64,000 nucleotides of DNA, from the NCBI GenBank assembly GCA_963792885.1, contig CAWBXX010000001.1, positions 248,001 through 312,000 of the forward strand, in the 5' to 3' direction. How positions within the stretch are numbered: position 1 is the first letter of the stretch; the number at the start of each line of letters is the position of its first letter. The position numbers were made by a program, and so were the translations under genes. Origin of the DNA: DASWJZ01 sp963792885. Its GTDB lineage: Bacteria; Pseudomonadota; Alphaproteobacteria; Rhizobiales; Afifellaceae. The notes under the pieces are model-generated. The model saw only the letters and a list, made by a program, of their open reading frames with translations, did not search any database and was not told the DNA's origin. Shown piece by piece: positions 38,955 to 50,844 of the stretch.

Positions 38955-39337
38955 GCCGGCTTGTAGCCCTCACGGAGGCAGTCGTTCCGCCAGGCGAATT
39001 CAAACTGATCGTGCGGGAGGGGGTGCCTGCCCTGGCTGGCCGCAAGATAGGGGCCGGCCGTTCCATCGATATAGACGATGAAGCGGGCCTTCATCCCGCC
39101 CGTGGCTTTGACTTCCCCGCATATCTGGCCGGTTCTCTCATCCCCAGTCACCTGGACGTTCAAGAACTGCGCCGACGGATCGCCGACCTCCACGCGGATC
39201 TTTTCCTCAGCGCGCTCGGTCTCCCTCGCTTGCCAGTCGCGTCCAGAGCAGGCGCCAAGGCCGAGAAGCGCAAAGACCAGAAACCGCCTTGCATGCGTCC
39301 GCCGCACGGCGGTCGGTATGAGAGGCGGGCTTCGCAA
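38921..39337 (-). CDS. Small putative lipoprotein
   Basis: 138 residues; lipobox LLGLGACS near residue 30 after a basic, hydrophobic leader. The mature part contains VGDPSAQFLNVQVTGDERTGQICGEVKATGG, a pattern seen in conserved small alphaproteobacterial exported proteins next to mutT and argJ. The last residues CRRCSWSPAP overlap mutT and may be an artefact of one more base error. Function unknown. Confidence 0.65.
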   Translation of the reverse strand: MRSPPLIPTAVRRTHARRFLVFALLGLGACSGRDWQARETERAEEKIRVEVGDPSAQFLNVQVTGDERTGQICGEVKATGGMKARFIVYIDGTAGPYLAASQGRHPLPHDQFEFAWRNDCLREGYKPACRRCSWSPAP

Positions 39338-39347
39338 AGGGAAAGCC

Positions 39348-40587
39348 TCAGCTCCGATAGTCGGCGTTGATGGCGATGTAGCCGGCGGTCAGATCGCAGG
39401 TCCAAACCGTCGCCTTTCCGCTCCCGATGCCGAGGTCGGCGCGGAGGACGAGCTCGGGCCGCTTCATGTATTCGGAGACGGCGTCTTCCGAATAGGATGG
39501 ATCGCGCTCGCCGGTATGGGCGACGCGATGGTCGCCGAACCAGATTGCAAGGCGGTCGCGGTCGGCCGGTTCGCCCGCCTTGCCGACAGCCATCACCACG
39601 CGGCCCCAGTTCGCGTCTTCGCCGGCGATTGCCGTCTTGACGAGCGGTGAGTTGGCGATCGACAGCGCAACCCGCTTGGCGGAGGCGTCGGACTCCGCTC
39701 CGCTCACCACCACCTCCACGAATTTCGACGCCCCCTCCCCGTCGCGCACGACGAGCTGCGCCAGTTCGCGGCAGAGATCGGCGAGCCCTGCCCTGAAGCT
39801 TAGAAGGGCGTCGCCGCTTCGATCGAGCTGCGGCACGCCGCGCGTCGCTGCGTCGCCGGTCGCGAAAGCGAGCACGGTGTCCGACGTCGAGGTGTCGCCG
39901 TCGACCGTCGTCGCATTGAAGCTACCGGCGACCGCATCTTCCAGACACGATTGCAGCGCGGCCGCGCCGATCGGCGCATCGGTGAAGATGAAGGAGAGCA
40001 TCGTCGCCATGTCGGGCGCGATCATGCCCGATCCCTTGGCGATGCCGTTGAGGACAACGTCGCCGGAGCCGACACGGACCCTCCGTGTCGCAAGCTTCGG
40101 GAAGGTGTCGGTGGTCATGATGGCGCGCGCCGCGCCGAGAAAGCCACCGGGCTCCGCCTCCCTCGCGAGCCACGCGAGGTTCTCGGCGAATGGCTTCGGA
40201 TCGAGCGGCTCTCCGATGACACCGGTCGAGGCGAGGAATATTTCGCCGACGTCGCAGCCGACCGCATTCGCCGCCGCGGCGGCCGTCGCCTCAACCGCCT
40301 GCCGCCCCTTCATGCCGGTGAAGGCGTTGGCATTGCCGGAATTGACGACGAGGGCCCTCGCCTTGCCGCCCTTCAGGCGGGCACGGTCCCAGTCGACCGG
40401 CGCGGAGGCGCAGCGCGACTTGGTGAACACGCCGGCGACCGTCGCCGCCGGATCGAAGCGGACGAGGAGGAGGTCGGTCCGCCCCTTGTAGCGGATGCCC
40501 GCTTCGGCGGTCGCCAGACCGGATGCCGGCAAGCGCCGGCGCCTCCGGATAGGAGGTCGGCGCGAACGGCGACGCCGCACCCGCCAT
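39348..40587 (-). CDS. argJ: Bifunctional ornithine acetyltransferase / N-acetylglutamate synthase ArgJ, one apparent frameshift
   Basis: Fifth and first steps of the cyclic arginine pathway. The self-cleavage site with nucleophilic threonine is in KGSGMIAPDMATMLSFIFTD; upstream LLVRFDPAATVAGVFTKSRC and NSGNANAFTG, downstream TTVDGDTSTSDTVLAFATG and TAIAGEDANWGRVVMAVGKAG are standard. The N-terminus (MAGAASPFAPTSYPEAPALAG) is in another frame; gg near 40520 read as g gives IRSATAEAGIRYKG. About 412 residues after repair. Confidence 0.93.
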
Positions 40588-40605
40588 GGTCGCGCGAACC
40601 GGGAC

Positions 40606-41575
40606 TTAAGGCTTCGGCTGCTCGGCCGGGGCCGGCGTTTCCGGAGCGGCTTCCGGCGTCGCGGGCGCCGCTTCGGGCGCAGCAGGCGCCGCCTCGGGCG
40701 CGGCAGGCGCTGCCGGCTGGTCGACGATCTCCACCGGATACTTGTCGCGCAGCCCGGCGAGGATGGTCTCGAACTTCTGCCGCATCAGATAGTTCCGGAG
40801 CTGCGCCTCGACCTCCGCGAAGCTCGGCGGCTCGCTCATGCGCTTCTCTTCCACCTTGATCACGTGCCAGCCGAACTGCGACTTCACCGGCTCCTGCGTG
40901 ATCTGTCCGGGCTCGAGCGCGAAGGCGGCCTTCTCGAACTCCGGCACCATCTGGCCGGCGCCGAAGAAACCGAGGTCACCGCCGTTCTGGCCGCTCGGAT
41001 CCTTCGACTGCTTTGCGAGCTCGGCGAAGTCGGCGCCGCCCTTAAGCTCCTCGATGATCTTCTCCGCTTCTTCCTTGGTGTCGACCAGGATGTGGCGGGC
41101 GCGCACCTGTGGCACGGGCTTGTGCGCCTTCACGACGAGCGACTGGTAGCCGTCCTGAAGCTCGGCGTCCGTGAGCCCATTCACGATCGCGTGCTCGACG
41201 TAGAGATTGCGCAGGGCCTGCAGCCTCAGAAATTCCGCGCGCGCATCGAAATCAGGGCCTTGGTCGAGACTTCTCGTCGCGGGCCGCCTGCGCCAGAAGC
41301 TCCATGTTAACAACGGCATCGATCAGGACGCTCCGCTGCTGCGCCTCGGGCACGTTGGTAAGCTCGCTCGCGAAGGCGTCCTTGGCGATCTGTAGCTCCC
41401 GCTCCGTCACCTTATTGTCGCCGACCGTCGCCAACACGGTGTCCGGATCGCGCGCCGGCTCGGCTGACGCGGCCTCCGCGGGTTTTGCATCCTGGGCGCG
41501 GACGGCCTGAGGCGCCGTGGCAGCAACCAGAAGTGCCGCCAGCATGGCCGGCACGACTCTCAGCATGGGGGGCAT
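40606..41575 (-). CDS. Exported parvulin-type peptidyl-prolyl isomerase, one apparent frameshift
   Basis: Periplasmic folding factor of the PpiC/SurA group, about 323 residues. Signal peptide LRVVPAMLAALLVAATAPQAVRAQ, SurA-like helical N-domain (VTERELQIAKDAFASEL), then the rotamase domain from RARHILVDTKEEAEKII to GQNGGDLGFFGAGQMVPEF and VKSQFGWHVIKVEE. The C-terminus is a repeated Ala/Pro/Glu tail (about five APEAAPA-like units). The frame breaks near 41265. ATG at 41575 follows aaggag at five bases, better than the GTG two codons upstream. Confidence 0.9.
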
Positions 41576-41628
41576 ATCCACTCCTTCAGGGGGGCATGAG
41601 GCGCGGCCAATCTGCCGAAGCGCCAGCG

Positions 41629-41657
41629 TTGACAGAGCTTTGGCCCGTTCTTATCTG
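41629..41657 (+). promoter_or_regulatory. Candidate secA promoter
   Basis: TTGACA at 41629-41634 and TATCTG at 41652-41657 are separated by 17 bases, in the gap between the divergent parvulin and secA genes, about 145 bases before the secA start. The -10 is a weak match but typical of alphaproteobacterial promoters. Confidence 0.45.
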
Positions 41658-41801
41658 TCGCGTGTCCCGCAGTCCACTGCCGGGCGTAAGTTCACGTGCG
41701 GCATTAGCCGCCCTAAGTCCTCAATACAAGCTTGCGAAAAAGGCGAGCTTTTTGTGGCGGGCGATCTCCGGCGCCCGCATCGCTGATCGGAAAGGTGGCG
41801 C

Positions 41802-44589
<2,788 letters not shown>

Positions 44590-45005
44590 GCCCAAAGTGC
44601 ATCGCGCAGGCGTCTGCGGGTGGGAGCCGGGATCACACTTCGGAAGTCGGCGCCGAAGCGAACATGGCCGCGCCGCCCGTCTAACTTCGCATCTTGACCC
44701 ATTTCGGACATCGATGACCGGTGCCCCAGCGAGACGTCGTGCCAGGTCGGTGTCGCGATCTTGATCTCGGGACGATTTGGTTGATGATCTAGCTGTCCGC
44801 CAGCGATGGAACACTTGGCTGCCTCATAGAACGCCTTGCGATGTTTCCGGACCGGCGATTTTGGAGAAGCATCCTCGGCCGGGCGTGAGGGATCGATCAG
44901 GCATCGGCGTCTCCTATTGCCGGCCGCAGCGCCCATTGCGTTTGATGCCAGATGGTGAAGAGTACGGCGGACCTGTAGGCCGGCCCGTGATGCAGCGAAG
45001 AGGCC
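44590..45005. repeat. Gene-free gap with a dispersed-repeat remnant
   Basis: 416 bases without a supportable gene. On the minus strand around 44640-44730 the sequence can be read as MSEMGQDAKLDGRRG and HVRFGADFRS; short spurious proteins beginning MSEMGQ are scattered through many Hyphomicrobiales genomes and mark a dispersed non-coding element. This assignment rests on memory of that pattern. The rest of the gap shows no hairpin, promoter or RNA gene that I can support. Confidence 0.4.
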
Positions 45006-45515
45006 ATGCTTGAGATCTCACCGCAGCTGCTCAAGAAAGTCTCCATCTTCGGCGGGCTCAACGACGACTCGCTTGCTTTCTTGCTGGAGCAGTCCAACCG
45101 GGTGGACGTGGCGCGCAACGACTTCTTCTTCAAGGAGGGTCAAGGCGCGAACGCATTCTTCATTCTCGAGCAGGGCCGCGTGGCGGTGATCAAGGATTGG
45201 CAGGGGCAGCAGTTCCTGCTCAGCGAACTGTCCGAGGGTGACTGCTTCGGGGAGATGGCATTGATCGAGGTGCACGCCCGCAATGCCTCGGTGCTGGCGT
45301 TGGAGGCTTGCCGCGCAATTCGGCTGGGGTTCGATTCAGTATTCAAGCTCTACAAGCGCGACCTGCAACGGTCCACCCTGCTGCAGATGAATCTGGCGCG
45401 GGAGGTGAGCCGGCGGCTGCGCGACGCCAACGAGCGCCTGTTCGAGTCCCGTGTGAACCCCGAGGCACGCATGCAGGAGCCCGGCTACCCCGAATTCTCA
45501 CCCCGATTCCACTGA
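45006..45515 (+). CDS. Cyclic-nucleotide-binding-domain protein without output domain
   Basis: 169 residues comprising one CAP-ED-like domain: FFFKEGQGANAFFILEQGRVAVI, then the phosphate-binding-cassette region LSEGDCFGEMALIEVHARNASVLAL (here seen as GDCFGEMALIE followed by RNASV). The arginine of the cassette is replaced by the sequence HARNAS, so cNMP binding is plausible but not certain. No HTH follows; the tail is helical (LQMNLAREVSRRLRDANERLF). It sits alone between a repeat and a convergent L,D-transpeptidase gene; codon use and neighbourhood suggest acquisition. Confidence 0.75.
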   Translation: MLEISPQLLKKVSIFGGLNDDSLAFLLEQSNRVDVARNDFFFKEGQGANAFFILEQGRVAVIKDWQGQQFLLSELSEGDCFGEMALIEVHARNASVLALEACRAIRLGFDSVFKLYKRDLQRSTLLQMNLAREVSRRLRDANERLFESRVNPEARMQEPGYPEFSPRFH

Positions 45516-45687
45516 GGCGGTTATTGAATTCGCTGTTCGGTTCTCGGAAGTCAGTCAAAGTCGAAGCCACTTCCGTTGAGCGAGAAGGCATTCAAGGCGC
45601 TCATCCGCGCCGCAGCGGCATTGAACGCTTTGAAGTAAGCGGCCGTATCGCCCGTCAGTGCCTTGGCCTAGTCCGAGCGAGCTCGGC

Positions 45688-47139
45688 TCAGTTCGCTCCG
45701 GCCTGCGCCTCGCCCGGCTTCTTCTTGATCAGCCGCAGAACCATCCCGGTCAGCCCTTCGTCCTCGGACGAAGCGGAGGCGTAGGAATTGGCAACCGGCG
45801 GGTCGAACGCGGCGCTTCCGGCAAGCATCCGCTCCTGAAGCGTCGCCGTCTCCGAGGGCGTGGTCCCAGATGCTGCCGCGGGCTGCTGCGCATCCTCCGT
45901 CGCCGTCCGAAGCTCCGGAACCGGCAGGAAGCCGGCGCCTGCCGCAGCAGCCGTCGTCGAGGCGGCGGGTGCTGAAGACGCGGTCGGAGAGGCAGTGGCG
46001 ACCGACGCGGATGCTGGCCGCGGAGCGGGTGCCGCTGCCAGTGCGGCCTGTGTAGCAGAGGTGACGGTCGTCACCGCGGGAGCCGGAAGCTTCGCAGTCT
46101 CGACAGCGGGCGGCGTCGCCACGCTAGCGGGCGCCGGCTGAACGCTCGCGGTCGTCGCGGGCTCGAGCGAGACGGTGCCAGCGACCGACATCGGAAGCGG
46201 CGCGGCGCGCTGCGCCGAGGTCGGCGTCGCTATGGCGACCTGCAATGCCTGCGCACCGTTGCCGCCTTCGCGCCGATCGAGGCGATCGGCGATCAGCAGC
46301 ATCTTGGCGTTGTCGCGCGCTTCCTTCTCCTCCACCGCGATGCGGATCGGCTCCGGCATCGACATCGGCGGACAGGAGGCCGACGCGTTGAAGCTGCGGC
46401 CCTCCGTCGGCACGGAATTGAAGACGTAGCGGTGCTCGCAGACGTCGACCTTCGGAGGCTGGCCCGTCACGTCGAAGTGGTCGTAGCCTTCCTTCAGCAT
46501 CATCCAGAACGGCATGTTCGGATCGTTGCGATGCTTGGCGATGTTCTCCGGCGTCATGCGGAACGGGTAGGCCTCGACCTGGAACTCGCGCTGCCCGCCT
46601 TGGAAGGCGAGCCGGCCAAGCGTGTAGATCTCCTGGATGTTCTCGTCCGTCATCGAGTAGCAACCGCGCGACGAACAGGCGCCGTGCACCATCAGCTCGG
46701 AGCCGGTCCGGCCGAGCGAGCGGTCGAACTCGTTCGGGTAGCCCATGTTGAAAGCGAGATAGTAGTCGGAGTCCGGATTCATCTGCGCCGGGCGGATCGT
46801 GTAGAAGCCTTCCGGGGCCTGCCGGTCGCCTTCCTTGATCTTCGGGCCAAGCACGCCGGACCAGGCGCAGATGTCGTAATCCTTCAGGAACACGTAGCGG
46901 CCCGTCGACTTCTGTTGCTTCCAGACCTCGAGCGTCGAGTCTTCCTTGAAGATGCGGATCAGGATCGGAGAGCGCAGGTCCATGCCCTTGCGCTCGACAA
47001 GCGCGCGCGTCTTGGCGTCAAGCGGGCGCATGTGCTTCGGCAACGTGCCGCTGTAATCGGAGCACGAGGCCAGCGTCAGCGCCACCAGCGCTGCCGCCAA
47101 GGCCAAGCTCGCGCGGCCGATCCTTGAGAAGCGAACCAT
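45688..47139 (-). CDS. L,D-transpeptidase (YafK-type) lipoprotein with long Ala/Pro-rich tail
   Basis: 483 residues. Leader and lipobox ALVALTLASCSDYSG; the YkuD catalytic domain spans about residues 60-190 with LIRIFKEDSTLEVWKQ, APEGFYTIRPAQMNPDSDYYL and the catalytic ELMVHGACSSRGCYSM (His and Cys). Residues 190-270 (FPFWMMLKEGYDHFDVTG-like) belong to the YafK type, which acts on peptidoglycan-protein links. Residues 290-450 are almost only Ala, Pro, Thr, Ser and Val, presumably a flexible wall-spanning linker. The frame is intact. Confidence 0.87.
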   Translation of the reverse strand: MVRFSRIGRASLALAAALVALTLASCSDYSGTLPKHMRPLDAKTRALVERKGMDLRSPILIRIFKEDSTLEVWKQQKSTGRYVFLKDYDICAWSGVLGPKIKEGDRQAPEGFYTIRPAQMNPDSDYYLAFNMGYPNEFDRSLGRTGSELMVHGACSSRGCYSMTDENIQEIYTLGRLAFQGGQREFQVEAYPFRMTPENIAKHRNDPNMPFWMMLKEGYDHFDVTGQPPKVDVCEHRYVFNSVPTEGRSFNASASCPPMSMPEPIRIAVEEKEARDNAKMLLIADRLDRREGGNGAQALQVAIATPTSAQRAAPLPMSVAGTVSLEPATTASVQPAPASVATPPAVETAKLPAPAVTTVTSATQAALAAAPAPRPASASVATASPTASSAPAASTTAAAAGAGFLPVPELRTATEDAQQPAAASGTTPSETATLQERMLAGSAAFDPPVANSYASASSEDEGLTGMVLRLIKKKPGEAQAGAN

Positions 47140-47271
47140 CCCTACTCCCTACGCATCCCGGGAATTTTTCGGCGCAGAGAGTGGATTCCTCAAGGTTACC
47201 GAAGCGTTAGCGTTGTCGCGTCCAAGCATATGCACCCCTCGGGACGGTCCCGCTCGTATCGTGAATCTCTA

Positions 47272-48222
47272 CTAAATCGACCTGCCGATGGCGAGGAATT
47301 TCTCCCGACGCTGCCTGAGGATAGCGTCCCGGTCGAGCCCCGCAAGGTCATTCAAGGCCGCACGGATCACATCTCCCGTGCGGTCGATCACCGTATCGGG
47401 ATCGCGGTGCGCCCCGCCGAGCGGCTCTTCCACCACGCCGTCGATGACCTTCAGGCTGATGAGGTCGGTCGCCGTGATCTTCATTGCGGTCGCTGCGTCC
47501 TGGGCCCGGCCCGAATCGCGCCATAGTATGGAGGCCGCGCCTTCCGGGGAAATCACCGTATAGATGGCGTGCTCCAACATGTACACACGGTTCGCCGTGG
47601 CGAGCGCAATGGCCCCGCCAGACCCACCTTCGCCGATGATTACGGCGACATTGGGCGTGCCCAGCCTGAGGCAGGCCTCAGTGGAGCGGGCGATCGCCTC
47701 CGCCTGTCCGCGCGCCTCCGCGTCGACGCCGGGATAGGCGCCGGCCGTGTCGACCAGCGAGATCACGGGCATCTTGAAGCGGTCGGCAAGCTCCATAATC
47801 CGCACGGCTTTGCGGTAGCCTTCCGGCCGCGCCATGCCGAAATTGTGCTTGAGCCGGGTCTGGGTGTCCTCGCCCTTCTCCTGCGCCAGGATGGCGACCG
47901 GATCGCCCTGGAAACGGCCGAGACCCGCTACGATCGCCTGGTCGTCGCCGAACTTCCGGTCCCCGGCGAGCATCTCGAGATCGGTGAAGAGGCGGGAGAG
48001 GTAGTGCTTGGCGTGCGGGCGGTCGGGGTGGCGCGCGACCTGGGTCTTCTGCCAGGGCGTGAGGCGAGCGTAGATCGTCGCGAGCGAGTCGCGCGCTTTT
48101 CCCTCCAGCGTTGCGATCTCGTCGGCGACGGAGACGCTGTCGGCGGTCTCCAGGCGCCTCAGCTCCTGGATCTGACCTTCGAGGTCGGCAACCGGCTTTT
48201 CGAAGTCGAGATAGGTCCGCAT
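47272..48222 (-). CDS. accA: Acetyl-CoA carboxylase carboxyltransferase subunit alpha
   Basis: With AccD transfers CO2 from carboxybiotin to acetyl-CoA. 316 residues, start MRTYLDFEKPVADLEGQI at 48222. Typical blocks: LTPWQKTQVARHPDRPH, DQAIVAGLGRFQG, FGMARPEGYRKAVRIMELAD, SLVDTAGAYPGVDAEARGQ, EGGSGGAIALATANRVYMLE and SPEGAASILWRD. Intact frame. It is 76 bases downstream of the TIR-TPR gene on the same strand. Confidence 0.95.
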   Translation of the reverse strand: MRTYLDFEKPVADLEGQIQELRRLETADSVSVADEIATLEGKARDSLATIYARLTPWQKTQVARHPDRPHAKHYLSRLFTDLEMLAGDRKFGDDQAIVAGLGRFQGDPVAILAQEKGEDTQTRLKHNFGMARPEGYRKAVRIMELADRFKMPVISLVDTAGAYPGVDAEARGQAEAIARSTEACLRLGTPNVAVIIGEGGSGGAIALATANRVYMLEHAIYTVISPEGAASILWRDSGRAQDAATAMKITATDLISLKVIDGVVEEPLGGAHRDPDTVIDRTGDVIRAALNDLAGLDRDAILRQRREKFLAIGRSI

Positions 48223-48298
48223 CGCGTCCTTGCGCCGCCTGAAACGGCGGCGATTACCTGAAATTGCGGCGGAAACTGGCCATGGGACCGAGTCGAAG

Positions 48299-50752
48299 TC
48301 AAGGCGAGGGTCCGGCATGGGCCTCTCCTCCGGCCGCCGAGGCGTCGCCTGTGGCAAGAGAATTGAGCGACTGCGCCCATTGTGCTTGCGCGGCGGTCAG
48401 CGCGCCGTCCACCTTGAGCTTGCCGGAAATCGCCACCGCCTCCTGAAGGAGCGCGGAGGCCCTCGCCTGGTCGACCGCGTAGCTCAGGTCGAAGAGGCCG
48501 ATCACCAGGTCCCATTGCCAGACGGGGTCCTTGGGGTTGAGCGCCACCAGCTGACGGGAGACGGCCACCAATTCCTCGAAAAGGGCGCGGGCCTTAGCGT
48601 TATCACCGGCCTTCAGCTCGATGTCGCCGATCTCGTTGAGGACCACCGCCAGGTTCCGCCGCCAGCCGGCGTTGTCCAGCTGCCGCTTCGTGAGCAGCCG
48701 ATAGATATCGACCGCCTCGCGGTATGCGCTCCGCGCGCCTTCGCTGTCGCCCGCGGAGAGCTTCATGTCGCCGATCCGGTCGAGCCCGACTGCCACGTCG
48801 GCCTGCCATTGCACATTGTCGGGGTCGCTGTCGGCCAGCTTGTGGAACATGGCGAGGCTGTCCTGGTAGACCGCGGTGGCACCGGCCGTGTCACCGGCGG
48901 CGCGTTTCATGCCTCCCACCTTGTTCAGGCTGATCGCGACATCGTTCTGCCACTCGACGTTGGACGGATCCCGCTCCAGCAGAGAGCGCGCGATGGCTAG
49001 CAACTCCTCGTAGGCATCCGCTGCGCTCTTGGTGTCGCCACCTGCGAGGCGCAGCTCCGCGATATTGTCGAGGCTCACCGATACGTTGCGCGACCATTCC
49101 GCGTTCTTCGGGTCGAGCCGCGCAAGACGACGGCGGATGTCGAGCGCCTCCTCGTACCCGGCGAGCGCTTCCTTGCTCGCGCCCGTGCGCGACTGGACCG
49201 CCGCAACATCGTCAAGGACCGATGCGAGATCGGTCTGGAAGAGCGTGTTGTTGAGCTCGGCTTCGGCAAGCGCCCGGCGAATGGTCAACGCCTCCCGATA
49301 GGACGCCAGCGCTGCCTCCATGTCGCCGGCGTAGTAATCCGTATCGCCGATCTTCGTCAGCCCGACCGAAAGATCGCGCCGCCGCATTTCGTCCTTCTCG
49401 TCCTCGCGAACGAGTCGGCGGCGGATCACGACGCTCTCCTCCTGCGCCGCGCGCGCTGCGGCAGTATCGCCGAGCGAGGTCTTCAAGTCGGCGAGATTCT
49501 CCAACGCCAGCGAGAGATCGTGCGCGACCTGAGTGTTGTCGGGCTGAAGCTCGGCGTTCTTGCGGGCAATTGCGAGGGCCTCGTCGTAGGCGGCCACGGC
49601 GCCCACACTGTCGCCGCTCGCCGACTTGAGATCGCCTTCGCGCCCTAGAAGCAGCGCCAGAATGCCCAGCGACTGCCAGTCGTCTGCGTCCTTCGCCACC
49701 AGGCCACGGGCGATCTCGATGGCTTTGTCGTAGGCGGCCGCTGCCGCCGGGCTGTCGCCCTTCAGAACATAAAGAGAGCCGAACTCGCCTTGGATCGCTG
49801 CGCGAATGCGCAGAACGCCCGGGTCGTCTGCCGCCGCATCGAAGAGCGGCGCCGCAGCTCTGTCGGCCGCGTCGAGCATCCGCTGCCGACTTTCGATCGG
49901 AACGCCTTCGACGTCCTGCAGCCCTTCCGCCATCTCGGTGAAAACACCTTGCATCGTGGCCGTGGCGACGCGGAAATTGCGTTGCGCCTGCTCTTTCGCC
50001 GCCTTCTCTGCGACGGCGCGCTGTTCGGCTAGCTGCTGCTGCTCCACCGCGACGCCCCGCTGCCAATAAGCGAGACCGGCTAGTCCTACGCCGACGATCG
50101 CGGTCGCGAGCGAGACGGCGACCGCGATCCGCTGACGGCGACCTTCGGCGCGGCGGCTCGCAAGAAGCAGATCGAGAATTTCGTCGGAAGGCGAAGGCGC
50201 CGCGGGCGGCTTGCGATCGCTCCACGCCTGCGCGTCCTTGAGTGCGACGCCGCGCAGGAGCAGCGCCGGCGAGCGCTCGCGGGACAGCCACTGGCGGGCG
50301 CGATCGGCGAGCCGCGTGTGCTCCTTCAGCCACGCCTGATCGGTATTCAGGGCCGCGACGAGCGTCGGCAGATGCGTGTCGAAGTTGAAAGCGCCCTCGG
50401 CCGGCAGCACGTGAAGGCGGCTCAGCGACTCCGGCAGGCTCTCCGGAGCGACCGCCTCGATCGCCACCGGGATCAGGCGCTTGTTCAGCCGCAGTGCCTC
50501 GCTGAGCTCCCAGTCGCACCAGCGCGACTCGACGGAGCCCTTGCTGACGAGCCAAACCATCGTGTCGGAGGCGCGGATGAAGTCGGCGAGCTCGCTCTGC
50601 CATTCCTCGCCGTAGGGAAGATCGCGCCGGTCGATCGCGACGGCGAATCCGGCTTCCTCCAAGGCCGCGACGAGCCGATCCGCCGCCTCCAGATCGCGCC
50701 GCGAATAGGAGAGGAAGATTTTGAGGCGTCCGCTTGCGTTCTCGTCGCTCAC
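48299..50752 (-). CDS. TIR-domain, membrane-anchored protein with about ten TPR-like repeats
   Basis: 817 residues, intact. Residues 8-140 form a TIR domain: KIFLSYSRRDLEAADRLV, IDRRDLPYGEEW, and SRWCDWELSEALRLNKRLIPV, where Glu82 sits at the position of the catalytic glutamate of NAD-cleaving TIR domains. A single membrane segment lies at about 209-230 (VAVSLATAIVGVGLAGLAYW). From about residue 300 to the end there are roughly ten helical repeats of 48 residues with the recurring core W..DVAVSLDRIGDMKLSAGD, a TPR variant. The GTG at 50752 is chosen; the longer in-frame upstream sequence is arginine-rich and unsupported. It lies between accA and xerD. Could be a defence effector, a signalling scaffold or a general stress protein; function is not established. 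Confidence 0.82.
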   Translation of the reverse strand: MSDENASGRLKIFLSYSRRDLEAADRLVAALEEAGFAVAIDRRDLPYGEEWQSELADFIRASDTMVWLVSKGSVESRWCDWELSEALRLNKRLIPVAIEAVAPESLPESLSRLHVLPAEGAFNFDTHLPTLVAALNTDQAWLKEHTRLADRARQWLSRERSPALLLRGVALKDAQAWSDRKPPAAPSPSDEILDLLLASRRAEGRRQRIAVAVSLATAIVGVGLAGLAYWQRGVAVEQQQLAEQRAVAEKAAKEQAQRNFRVATATMQGVFTEMAEGLQDVEGVPIESRQRMLDAADRAAAPLFDAAADDPGVLRIRAAIQGEFGSLYVLKGDSPAAAAAYDKAIEIARGLVAKDADDWQSLGILALLLGREGDLKSASGDSVGAVAAYDEALAIARKNAELQPDNTQVAHDLSLALENLADLKTSLGDTAAARAAQEESVVIRRRLVREDEKDEMRRRDLSVGLTKIGDTDYYAGDMEAALASYREALTIRRALAEAELNNTLFQTDLASVLDDVAAVQSRTGASKEALAGYEEALDIRRRLARLDPKNAEWSRNVSVSLDNIAELRLAGGDTKSAADAYEELLAIARSLLERDPSNVEWQNDVAISLNKVGGMKRAAGDTAGATAVYQDSLAMFHKLADSDPDNVQWQADVAVGLDRIGDMKLSAGDSEGARSAYREAVDIYRLLTKRQLDNAGWRRNLAVVLNEIGDIELKAGDNAKARALFEELVAVSRQLVALNPKDPVWQWDLVIGLFDLSYAVDQARASALLQEAVAISGKLKVDGALTAAQAQWAQSLNSLATGDASAAGGEAHAGPSP

Positions 50753-50844
50753 GCGTCGCTCCGCGGCACCGGCCCGGAAGTTGTCCCGCGCATCGCCGTA
50801 GGGAGCCGCAAATGCGCGACTCCCGCAACCCTTCGGCTGGATCG

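Noticed and set aside
45308..45784. 158-codon plus-strand frame continuing past the cyclic-nucleotide-binding gene
   Set aside because: Overlaps two real genes in other frames and shows no motif.
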